NCBI RefSeq assembly: GCF_039536245.1
Contig: NZ_BAAAYN010000066.1
Location: forward strand, 1 to 64,000
Source of the DNA: Cryptosporangium minutisporangium
GTDB taxonomy: Bacteria; Actinomycetota; Actinomycetes; Mycobacteriales; Cryptosporangiaceae
Reading direction: 5' to 3'
Length of the DNA: 64,000 bases
In this document: positions 1 to 11,316 of the stretch, piece after piece
Layout of the letters: each line of letters starts with the position of its first letter
How positions within the stretch are numbered: position 1 is the stretch's first letter
The notes under the pieces: model-generated
What the model saw: only the letters and a program-made list of their open reading frames with translations
Told to the model about the DNA's origin: nothing
Databases searched by the model: none
Translations under genes and position numbers: made by a program

Positions 1-104
1 CTGGGTGCGACCGGCTGGGTGCGGGGCGTGGCCGGCGGGGCCGGGCGCGCGGGCGCGGTCGATGATGGAGCCGGGGTGTCGGACCGAGGCTCTATCGTCG
101 GGGC

Positions 105-2219
105 ATGGCGGAATCGAGCGGGTCTCCGGCCGGTGCGGCGGAACCTCCTGCGGACGACGGTGCGCGGCCCGGCCGGGCACCGCTCGCGGCCTTGCTGCGG
201 CCGGGCGAGCGCCTGGGGTGGGTCTTCCGTGACCGCAACCTGTTCCGGCGTCCGTTCGGCCAGCCACCGCCGACGCCGGGCGAGGTACCGGCCGACGTTC
301 TGGCCTCGGCCCGCGCCGCAAACCCGCACCTCGTCCGGAACATCGCAATCGCGCTTCCGGCGGCGCTGATCGTCAGTTTCCTCATCGTCTGCGGGCTGGC
401 CCTGGCCTCCGGAGGCGACGGCGGCGGCCGGATCTTCCTGCTGATGCTGATCGTCGTCGCGCTGGTGTTCGGCGCCGCCGGTGGGCTGGTCTGGCTCGGT
501 GCCCAGCGCGCTCGCGCCGCCGCCTCGCGTCCGACCGCGCTGGCCGCTGAGCAACGCGCCCGCTACGACCGCGAGCTGGCCGAATGGCACCGCCGCAAGG
601 CCGAGTTCGACCACGCCGAACAGCAGCGCAGCGAGCAACTGCCGGAGTGGGCGCCCGCGATCCCGCCACCGCACACCCGCCGCATCGACGTGGTCGGCGG
701 CACGCTGTGGGGGTGGGAGGGCCTGCTGACGGTGTTCGGCTCGTCCACACTGGCCAGTGGCGGTCGGCTCACCGTGCTCGACCTGACCGGCGAAGGTGTC
801 TGCCGGGAACTCGCCGAGCTCGCCGCCGAGGCCGGTTTCAGCGCCGACGTCCAGCTGTTCCCGGACGATCTGCCCACCGCCGACGTCCTCGCCGGGCTCG
901 ACCAGCGGCAGTTCGTCGACGTCCTGGTCGAGGCCGTCCACGGTGGAGACGGCGAGACCGGCGGTACCGACCGGTACGGCCGGGCCGCCGACGACCGGGT
1001 GCTCGGCGCGGTCTGTGCCGCGCTCGCGCCCGGTGGTCTGACGGTGGCGCGGGTACTCGCGGCGCTGCGGGCGCTGCTGGGCGAACCCACGCGTGCCGAC
1101 GACGGACTCGCCGACGAAGAGCGGCGGGCGATCACCGAGGAGCTGTTCAGCGCGGACTACCGGCGGGAGATCGGGCCGCGGCTGCGGCAGCTGGAGTCGC
1201 TTCTTCATCCGCTGGCACCGCTGGGCAGCGCGGCCCAACCCCGGCCGGTGACCCAGCTCAGCTGCATCGCGACGCTGAGCACCGGCAGCACGGCCCGGGA
1301 CGAGGTGCTCGGCGACCTGGTCGTGCAGCGCCTGACCAGGGGTGTCGCCGGGGGTGACCGGACCGGCGGAGGGCCGCAGACGATCGTCGTCGTGGGGGCG
1401 GACGAGATCGCCCGCAGGCACCTGGAGCGCCTGTCCGACGTGTGCGAGCGGCGTGGGGTCCGGTTGGTGTACCTGTTCCGTCACCTGCGCGGGACGTCGC
1501 TCCAGGTGCTGGGCGCCGGGGCGGTCGGCGTGATGCGGCTCGGCAATCACCAGGAGGCCACCGAGGCGGCGGAGTTCATCGGACGACAGCAGCGGTTCGT
1601 GCTCACCCAGCTGACCCACCAACTCGGTGGCGCGGAGACGCACAGCACCGGTGAGTCGGAGACCCAGACCCGGGCCAGCGGCGGAGGAATGCCGTCGCTG
1701 CGGCGGCCGTGGCAGGCGCTCTCCGGGATGGTGGGGAGCAGCTCCCGTTCCTGGCGCACCACCGCCGGGCATGCCGAGGGCACGAACTGGAACAACGCCG
1801 AGACGTACCAGCGGGCGTCGGAGTTCGCGGTCGAGCCCCGGACGTTGCAAGGGCTGCCCGACTACGCGATGTTGCTGGTCACCGCCGGTCAGCAGGGGCC
1901 GTCGATCACCGCCGTCGAGTGCAATCCGGACATCGTGTCGCTGCCGCGGGTCGCGGCCGAGCCGCTGCCGCCGGGTACTGCCGGGGCACCGAGCCTGGCG
2001 GCGCCGCCACCCATCGCCCTACCGCACGCGGTGCAGCCGCCCTACGGGACGACAGCGGCACGCGGCGCTTCGCAGCCGCACCCTGCACCCGCGACACCAC
2101 CCCCCGGCGGTTCGCAGCCGCACCCTGCACCCGCGACACCACCCCCCGGCGCTTCGCAGCCGCACCCCACGCCCCCGCCGCCGAGCTGGCCACACCAAGG
2201 CCCGCCGCCGCCCCGCTAA
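105..2219 (+). CDS. Membrane protein with degenerate VirD4/FtsK-like ATPase fold
   Basis: The function is unknown. The 704-residue protein has two membrane helices (about residues 80-101 and 110-132), a charged helical stretch to about 180, and a soluble domain. In that domain the order of pieces resembles VirD4/TraG/FtsK-type ATPases. A strand-rich GGTLWGWEGLL segment near 197 sits where a Walker A loop would be but lacks GK[ST]; LTVLDLTGEG follows near 225; and VVVGADEIARRHLERL near 428 sits where Walker B would be. I infer a pseudo-ATPase coupling-protein fold. The tail from about 640 is proline-rich with a tandem repeat. The ATG at 105 lies six bases after TATCGT, so transcription may be leaderless. 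Genes further left are outside the window. Confidence 0.75.
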   Translation: MAESSGSPAGAAEPPADDGARPGRAPLAALLRPGERLGWVFRDRNLFRRPFGQPPPTPGEVPADVLASARAANPHLVRNIAIALPAALIVSFLIVCGLALASGGDGGGRIFLLMLIVVALVFGAAGGLVWLGAQRARAAASRPTALAAEQRARYDRELAEWHRRKAEFDHAEQQRSEQLPEWAPAIPPPHTRRIDVVGGTLWGWEGLLTVFGSSTLASGGRLTVLDLTGEGVCRELAELAAEAGFSADVQLFPDDLPTADVLAGLDQRQFVDVLVEAVHGGDGETGGTDRYGRAADDRVLGAVCAALAPGGLTVARVLAALRALLGEPTRADDGLADEERRAITEELFSADYRREIGPRLRQLESLLHPLAPLGSAAQPRPVTQLSCIATLSTGSTARDEVLGDLVVQRLTRGVAGGDRTGGGPQTIVVVGADEIARRHLERLSDVCERRGVRLVYLFRHLRGTSLQVLGAGAVGVMRLGNHQEATEAAEFIGRQQRFVLTQLTHQLGGAETHSTGESETQTRASGGGMPSLRRPWQALSGMVGSSSRSWRTTAGHAEGTNWNNAETYQRASEFAVEPRTLQGLPDYAMLLVTAGQQGPSITAVECNPDIVSLPRVAAEPLPPGTAGAPSLAAPPPIALPHAVQPPYGTTAARGASQPHPAPATPPPGGSQPHPAPATPPPGASQPHPTPPPPSWPHQGPPPPR
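2062..2185 (+). repeat. Tandem repeat coding a Pro-rich tail
   Basis: About two and a half near-identical copies of a roughly 42-bp unit encode repeated SQPHPAPATPPPG blocks at the C-terminus of the membrane protein that ends at 2219. The copies are in frame, so copy number could vary without breaking the gene. Confidence 0.85.
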
Positions 2220-2288
2220 CGCCGGCTGGCCACCGTTCGACTGGCGCTGGCCGACCACACCGGGTCCGCCACCGTTCAGCTGGCGCAG

Positions 2289-2342
2289 TTTGACGCCAAA
2301 TCGGTCTCCACGGGAGCCCGTGGAGACCGATTTGGCGTCAAA
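2289..2342. repeat. 54-bp perfect palindrome
   Basis: Arms of 26 bp (2289-2314 and 2317-2342) are perfectly complementary with only AG between them. The arms begin TTTGACGCCAAATCGG. It lies 70 bp after the stop at 2219 and could fold as a cruciform or act as a bidirectional terminator. There is no U-tract on either side. Confidence 0.9.
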
Positions 2343-2388
2343 GCGTGCGCATCCGAGCCGAGCTGCCGCCCCGCGGCGAGCCGCTCGA

Positions 2389-2768
2389 CCTGGAGCCCGC
2401 CCCAGGGCGACGCTGACATCCGCGCCGCCGCCCGACGGCTAGGCGCTCGGCCCTGGAGCCCGCCCCAGGGCGACGCTGACATCCGCGCCGCCGCCCGACG
2501 GCTAGGCGCTCGGCCCTGGAGCCCGCCCCAGGGCGACGCTGACATCCGCGCCGCCGCCCGACGGCTAGGCGCTCGGCCCTGGAGCCCGCCCCAGGGCGAC
2601 GCTGACATCCGCGCCGCCGCCCGACGGCTAGGCGCTCGGCCCTGGAGCCCGCCCCAGGGCGACGCTGACATCCGCGCCGCCGCCCGACGGCTAGGCGCTC
2701 GGCCCTGGAGCCCGCCCCAGGGCGACGCTGACATCCGCGCCGCCGCCCGCGGCTCGCCGCCGCTCTAA
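2389..2768. repeat. 63-bp tandem array, about six copies
   Basis: Copies start at 2389, 2452, 2515, 2578, 2641 and 2704; the middle ones look identical and the last diverges before 2769. Each unit starts CCTGGAGCCCGCCCCAGG, which can fold on itself, and holds GCGCC-GCCG-CCCGA-CGGC-TA-GGCGC, a second hairpin. The start of each unit matches the left arm of the hairpin repeat at 2769-2916, so the array looks like an amplification of that arm. Because 63 is a multiple of three and the unit lacks stops on the minus strand, long open frames here are artefacts. Confidence 0.9.
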
Positions 2769-2916
2769 CCTGGAGCCCGTCCAGGGCGACGCTGGCATCC
2801 GCGCGCAAGGCCGCCTCGACCTTTGTGTGGTCTCAAGGCCTTGCGCGCGGCTGTCAGCGTTGGTCTGGGCGGGCCGCCCACCGCGGCTGTCAGCGTCGTT
2901 CTGGTCGGGCCGCCCA
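2769..2916. repeat. Dispersed hairpin repeat, copy B
   Basis: The left arm (2775-2811) pairs with the right arm (2838-2874) over 37 positions, with four G-U pairs on the plus strand and two mismatches. The loop carries CTCGACC...TGGTCTCAAG. A second, partial right arm follows at about 2883-2910. The repeat ends directly at the stop codon of the leftward FHA gene (2917-2919), and its similarity to copy C runs through that stop (CTTAGTGGGCGG read leftward). Confidence 0.85.
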
Positions 2917-4806
2917 CTAAGGGTTGCGGTGGGACTCGTAGCGGAAGCCCCGGCGGCCGAAGACCACGCGGGTACCTGGCGTGAGCGTCACCTTGCGGTG
3001 TGCTTCGAGCCGCGTCCAGGACTCGCTGTTCGGCGGCGCGATGTGCGTCCCGTTCGCGGACGCCAGGTCGACCACGTTCACGTCCCAGCCGTCCAGCTCG
3101 ATCCGAGCGTGGATGCGCGACACGACCCCCTTGGGATCGTCGATGCGCAGCGCTCGCGCCCGTCCCTGCAGCACCGCGTCGTCCCGCTCGGGCTCTCGGC
3201 CGACCACGTAGTCGGTGTCGAGCCGGAACGTCGCGCCGTCGTCGAGGACGAGCAGGCCCAGCGGTGGCCGCGGACCGGTCCGCGACACGTGCGTGAGCTG
3301 CGCCATCGAGATGCCGCAGACCGCGCAGTACGGCACCCGCGGGTCGTTGAAGTGGTCGTTCTTGCAGTAGATGCCCAGGACGATCGGGCGCGCGTCGGCT
3401 TCCTCGGCACCGTCCGCCGGCACCGGGCCGGGCGGCGGCTGCACGTCGGCAGGCGGGAGCGGCCCGGACGTCTGCGACCGCTCCGAGGCCTCCACCTGGT
3501 CACCGATGAGCAGGACCGCCTCGAACGGTGCCGCCGGGTCGAAGTCCCCCGCGCCCTGCGCTGCGGGCGGCGCGGACGCCGGATGCAGGGCCGGATCCGG
3601 GACCGGCTGCTCCGGCAGCACTGGGGCCGGACCCGTCGGCGTGTGCACCGGCCCGTCGTGCGGCGCGGGCGGCGGCTCGAACGGGGCCGGGGGCACTGGC
3701 CGGTCGTCGAACGACGGAACCGGGGGTGGCGGCGGCGGTGGCGGTGACTCGAACGACGCCGGCGGCGCGGGGGGCACCGGAGGCGCCGGCGGGGCCGAGG
3801 ACGGCATCAATGGGTCGTCGGCCGGGGGCGCCGGGGGCGCGTACCCAGCCGGCGGCACGTCCCAGCCCCGCTGCACGGACGCCGCACCGCGCGACGGCGC
3901 GGACTCGGCCGGCTCCGACGACGGCTCGGACGAGAACGGCGGGGGCGGCGGGTCGTCCAGCAGCGACGCGGGCGGCAGCGGGCGAACCGCCGAGTCCGCC
4001 GCTCGCGGGTCGAAGGCCTCGGTGCGCTGCAGCGGGTCGCGGTCTTCCGGCTCCGGGTCGACCGGCGGCACCGACGCGAGCGGCGTCACCGGAGCGAGTG
4101 GCTCCACCGGCGGAACCGACGGCACGGGCGGCGAGGGCGGAACGGGCGGCGCCGGATCAACCGGCGGCGGCGCGGACGGCATCGCCGTCGTCGGCGGCAC
4201 CGGGTCAGAAGGGGCAGACGGGGCAGGCACCGGCGATGCCTGCCGCACCGGGGCCACCGGGACCGCCGGAACGCCGGGCACGGACGGAGCCGGAGCAGCC
4301 GCCACCGCCGACGGCACGCCGAAGACGAACCCGCCCGCGCGCACCACACCGGCGTCCAGCCGCGACCACGGGTCGTGGCCCTGGACGCCCAGGGTGTCGA
4401 GCGCACCGCGGATCACCCGCGCCGGCGCCGGGATCATCCGGTCGACCCACGTCACCGCGTCCCGGCCGTCGAGCACCAGCTCGCCGTCGTCGGTCACGAC
4501 GGAGACCTGGGCCGCGCCGTGCACGATCACCGCGATCCCGTCACCGACCGGCCCGAACGCCGCGAGCGGTGGGAAGTCGGAATCCTGCGCCGAGATCAAC
4601 AGGCTCGCGAGACGCCGACCGAGGCGTCGCCCATCGCCACCGGCGGCCGACGCGATCGCGTCCAGCACCTCGGCGGTGCGGTCGTCGTCGCCTTCCGGTG
4701 CGGCGTAGAGCAGGACCAGGTCGCCGTAGCGAGCGAGCAGGCCGGAGCCGGCGACCGGCGCGAGCGCCCGGTCGTCCGGCTTCTCATCGGTGTTGCCTGT
4801 GGTCAC
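2917..4806 (-). CDS. Zinc-ribbon and FHA domain protein
   Basis: This 629-residue protein probably reads phosphothreonine signals. An N-terminal globular domain of unknown type (about 1-150) is followed by a long Pro/Ala linker (about 165-430), a treble-clef-like CKNDHFN...CAVC zinc ribbon near 480-498, and a C-terminal FHA domain (about 515-625). The FHA domain keeps the phosphopeptide-binding residues GRE near 537, SRIHAR near 563 and SANGT near 583. The GTG start at 4806 overlaps the upstream stop as GTGA and follows GGGAGG at good spacing; longer in-frame starts would run into the upstream gene. The two genes are therefore translationally coupled. A partner Ser/Thr kinase is not visible in the window. 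Confidence 0.85.
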   Translation of the reverse strand: MTTGNTDEKPDDRALAPVAGSGLLARYGDLVLLYAAPEGDDDRTAEVLDAIASAAGGDGRRLGRRLASLLISAQDSDFPPLAAFGPVGDGIAVIVHGAAQVSVVTDDGELVLDGRDAVTWVDRMIPAPARVIRGALDTLGVQGHDPWSRLDAGVVRAGGFVFGVPSAVAAAPAPSVPGVPAVPVAPVRQASPVPAPSAPSDPVPPTTAMPSAPPPVDPAPPVPPSPPVPSVPPVEPLAPVTPLASVPPVDPEPEDRDPLQRTEAFDPRAADSAVRPLPPASLLDDPPPPPFSSEPSSEPAESAPSRGAASVQRGWDVPPAGYAPPAPPADDPLMPSSAPPAPPVPPAPPASFESPPPPPPPPVPSFDDRPVPPAPFEPPPAPHDGPVHTPTGPAPVLPEQPVPDPALHPASAPPAAQGAGDFDPAAPFEAVLLIGDQVEASERSQTSGPLPPADVQPPPGPVPADGAEEADARPIVLGIYCKNDHFNDPRVPYCAVCGISMAQLTHVSRTGPRPPLGLLVLDDGATFRLDTDYVVGREPERDDAVLQGRARALRIDDPKGVVSRIHARIELDGWDVNVVDLASANGTHIAPPNSESWTRLEAHRKVTLTPGTRVVFGRRGFRYESHRNP

Positions 4807-5246
4807 ACGAACCTCCCACCCCGGAACCGCCAGTGGATCGAGAACACCCGCATGGGGCCGTTCGCGAATACCCAGACTGCCACCCAGACCAGGATGAAGA
4901 GAATCCAGTACGAGAGTGACTGCAAGCCAGTGAGACCTTCGATACCCGGGACGGCGCCGACGAGCAGCAACGCCCAGATCAGCAGCCCCTCGTTCAGGAA
5001 CGTCAGCAGGCCGAGCAGCGTCGGCCAGTCCTTCTCCCAGCGCCACTGCATGAGGAAGTGGTACAGCAGCTCCCAGAGCACACCGATCACCGTAACCGTG
5101 ACCAAGACGGTGTACGCAATGCGGTACTTACCGCCGATACCGACGCCCAGCGGCAGCAGCGGCGTAACGAACAGCGTCACCAAGCCGCCGATGACGAGCG
5201 TGAACACGATCCGGCTCTGGATCCGACCCCACAGCGTGGGCAGCAT
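4803..5246 (-). CDS. Four-helix small membrane protein
   Basis: A 147-residue hydrophobic protein with about four membrane segments (near 13-33, 43-63, 77-97 and 112-130) and a basic C-terminal tail. I recognise no family or catalytic motif. It sits between the flavoprotein-like gene and the FHA gene in a leftward operon, 28 bp after the former and overlapping the latter by four bases. A job as the membrane anchor for the FHA partner is possible but is only inference from the coupling. Confidence 0.75.
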   Translation of the reverse strand: MLPTLWGRIQSRIVFTLVIGGLVTLFVTPLLPLGVGIGGKYRIAYTVLVTVTVIGVLWELLYHFLMQWRWEKDWPTLLGLLTFLNEGLLIWALLLVGAVPGIEGLTGLQSLSYWILFILVWVAVWVFANGPMRVFSIHWRFRGGRFV

Positions 5247-5274
5247 TCTTAACTCCAGTCCTTATGTGTGAGGG

Positions 5275-7017
5275 TCAGATCTGCTGGTTCCGGGCCCACT
5301 TGAGCCACTGACCCACCGACCGGCCAGGGCCGATGCGCTTGCAGAACCCGCGCCGGGCCAGGTCGTCGGCGATCTCCTGGGCGGCCACCTGCAAGCCGAG
5401 GAACGTATCGACGCCCGGGAAGTACCCGCCCAGCGTCGGAGACCCGGACGCGTACATCCGTCCCTCGCCGTTGGCGGTACCGCGCAGCTCGAACGACCGC
5501 TCGACGTCGAGCCGGCCGACGGGGTTGCGTCCGACGCCGCTGTGGTCCATCAGGTCGGCCAACAGCCGGTGCTCCCGGACGTCTGCCTCCAGGCCGGTGC
5601 AGTCGATGATGAAGTCGGCCGAGATGTCGGTGACCTGCCCGTTCCCGAGCTTCACGCGGCTGACGGTCCGGCCGTCCGGCCCGATGCTCACGGCCTCGGC
5701 CGTGCCCTCCAGCGTGTGGTACCAGTTGCCCTGCCGACCGGCATCCATCTGGGCCTGCCAGCGCCGACGCCACGGGGTGTTGGTGCCGCCCATGTCCTTG
5801 TAAGCCTGGGCCCGCTCGGCGCCTTCCAGCTTGCGCATCTTCGCCTTGAGCTGTCCGCCCCAGACCGACTTCGGGTAGTTGAAGCCCTGGTAAGCGAAGC
5901 CGTTGCTGCCCGGCCGTCGCAGCCAGGCATTCTTGCCGTGCGGCCCGCGCACATAGGTGCGGAACAAGTGGACGATCTGCGTCTGCAGCCCGAACTTCTC
6001 CCGGTCGTCCATGAGCCGCTGTAGCACTCGGGAGGCGACGATGCCGCCGCCCCGGACGAGCACGGTACCCGGCCGGGACCTCAGGAACGTGTAGACGTGC
6101 TCGTGGTCCTCGTAGGCGTTGACCACGTGGTGGAAGTCCTGGTGCTTGGTGCGGAAATCCTGCAACTCGGGCAGGAACTTCAGGCCCGGGTAGCCGATCC
6201 CGACGTGCACGTACTGGGAGCGGTAGGCGACGCGCTTGGTCTGGGAGGCACCGTCGGGCGGCGTCAGGATCGTGAAGTAACCGCCACCGTGACGGCGGCG
6301 CACCATCCGCACCTGGCCTTTGACGAGCATGTCCCACCAGCGGATCCGCCTGGCCTCGCGCTCCAGGTTCTCGAACACCATCCCGGCGCGAGGCGTGTAG
6401 AAGTCCGCGAACGTCGGCTCGACCAGCACCTGCCACAGAGCCTTCGGCGACTTGTCCTTCCACGCCTCTTCGACCGCGTAGGACGGGAAGCCCCAGATGT
6501 TGTCCGGGCGGGACGCCGAGTCCGATCGGATGCGCTCCGGACGCGGAATCTGCGAGACCCGGGTGAGGTACTCGTACGTCTGCCACGGGTTGTCGATGTT
6601 GGACAGAATCCGGATGTTGTTCGTCGGAACCCCGGCGATCCGCAGGTAGTCCACGGTCACGAACGATCCGATACCGCCGCCGATGGTGACGAACGGGACG
6701 TCGACGATCGGGATGCCGGCGGCGGCCACGAGCTGGTCGGACCAGACGTCGGTCTGGATCATCTCCGGCGTGAGGTCACCGGCTCCTCCGCCGGCAACCG
6801 GGTAGCTCTGCTGCTGCGGCGCACCCTGGGCGGGGTACGACGGCTGGGCGGGGTACGACGGCTGCTGCGCCGGGTACGGCTGCTGGCTCGGCGGTGAGGT
6901 CGGGTACACGGACGTCGGCGGGAGCCCACGCTCACTTCCGACGGAAGGGCCCGCCGCATACCCAGGGCCAACACCACCGGCGTGGTTCGGCGTCTGACCG
7001 GGGTACGGACTGCTCAT
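5275..7017 (-). CDS. Two-Rossmann FAD/NAD(P)-binding-like protein
   Basis: A 580-residue protein. The first ~75 residues are Pro/Gln/Tyr-rich with repeated SYPAQ-type blocks. A nucleotide-binding motif VTIGGGIGSF follows near 105-114, a second glycine-rich VLVRGGGI near 310, and DFIIDCTGLE near 470, the arrangement seen in flavin-dependent or pyridine nucleotide-disulfide-type oxidoreductases. No redox CxxxxC is seen. The substrate is unknown. The ATG at 7017 is preferred because GTGAGG lies just upstream; the ATG at 7029 directly abuts GAGGAG with no spacing. It is the first gene of an operon with the membrane and FHA proteins, an unusual pairing of a redox-type fold with phosphopeptide signalling. 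Confidence 0.75.
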   Translation of the reverse strand: MSSPYPGQTPNHAGGVGPGYAAGPSVGSERGLPPTSVYPTSPPSQQPYPAQQPSYPAQPSYPAQGAPQQQSYPVAGGGAGDLTPEMIQTDVWSDQLVAAAGIPIVDVPFVTIGGGIGSFVTVDYLRIAGVPTNNIRILSNIDNPWQTYEYLTRVSQIPRPERIRSDSASRPDNIWGFPSYAVEEAWKDKSPKALWQVLVEPTFADFYTPRAGMVFENLEREARRIRWWDMLVKGQVRMVRRRHGGGYFTILTPPDGASQTKRVAYRSQYVHVGIGYPGLKFLPELQDFRTKHQDFHHVVNAYEDHEHVYTFLRSRPGTVLVRGGGIVASRVLQRLMDDREKFGLQTQIVHLFRTYVRGPHGKNAWLRRPGSNGFAYQGFNYPKSVWGGQLKAKMRKLEGAERAQAYKDMGGTNTPWRRRWQAQMDAGRQGNWYHTLEGTAEAVSIGPDGRTVSRVKLGNGQVTDISADFIIDCTGLEADVREHRLLADLMDHSGVGRNPVGRLDVERSFELRGTANGEGRMYASGSPTLGGYFPGVDTFLGLQVAAQEIADDLARRGFCKRIGPGRSVGQWLKWARNQQI

Positions 7018-7152
7018 AACCCTCACCATCTCCTCGCAGCACAGGAACCACGACGGACGCCGTCCGCCGCGTCGGTGAGGTTAGGGGGTCCGGCCTCGCC
7101 CGCGTCGGGCTCTGACGCGAATGCGACTCACCCGTCGGGCGTGGCGTTCTGA

Positions 7153-7263
7153 CCTGGAGCCCGCCCAGGGCGGCGCCGGCAGTCGAGCGCGAGGCTGTCT
7201 CGACCTTGCGGTGGTCTCAAGGCCTTGCGCGCGGCTGTCAGCGTTGTTCTGGGCGGGCCGCAG
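7153..7263. repeat. Dispersed hairpin repeat, copy A
   Basis: The left arm (7159-7195) pairs with the right arm (7222-7258) over 37 positions. Seven are G-U pairs when read on the plus strand and only two are mismatches. The 26-nt loop holds CTCGACC...TGGTCTCAAG as in the other copies. The hairpin ends nine bases before the mfd stop codon (7267-7269), so in the mfd transcript it follows the stop and could act as terminator or 3' stabiliser. Confidence 0.85.
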
Positions 7264-7266
7264 TTA

Positions 7267-10899
<3,633 letters not shown>

Positions 10900-11316
10900 C
10901 CGGATGCCTTCCACTTCACAGGCCGGCCGCCGAGCCCGGCACAGCCGGTCCGGCAGCGGCGAAACGCACGGGTGCGCACACCGAAGAGCCCCCAACCGAG
11001 CGCACGCGGGGGCGTGCGCGGACGGGAGCCGGTGGCCACGCACTCGCCAGACTACGCCGGAACACCGACAGAACGCCGCGCCCGCGGGGCTCTCCGGTGG
11101 CTCGCCGACCGAGTCCGGTGATGCGACTGTTCGCATCGCGCGATCAATTTTTGGCACTTCCTTCGCAAACTTCCGACGACCCGAGCGCAGAAAGTGCGCC
11201 CGATGTTCCCCAGCTCCCTGGGGAATTGCATGAAGCCCTGGATTTGCACCATCTTCGACTGGCGAGTTCCGCTACCGTCCCACCCACTCAAAGCCGCCAT
11301 CAGGCAGGAGGACGGG
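10900..11316. other. 417-bp divergent intergenic region
   Basis: No gene is seen between mfd and the rightward membrane gene. Two small hairpins are visible: GATGCGA-CTGT-TCGCATC (11120-11137), followed 8 bp later by ATTTTT, and TTCCCCAG-CTCC-CTGGGGAA (11206-11225). The stretch 11138-11290 is less GC-rich than its surroundings, as expected for promoters. A small RNA cannot be excluded. Confidence 0.6.

Noticed and set aside
2389-2768. Possible CRISPR array
   Set aside because: Units are directly adjacent with no variable spacers and no cas genes are nearby; it is a plain tandem repeat.
2276-2808. Minus-strand open frames of about 150 residues over the tandem array
   Set aside because: They consist only of the 63-bp repeat translated in frame; repetition of a stop-free unit creates them. 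No ribosome site or family resemblance.
11120-11137. SOS/LexA box near mfd
   Set aside because: GATGCGA-N4-TCGCATC is palindromic but does not match the actinobacterial CGAAC-N4-GTTCG consensus.
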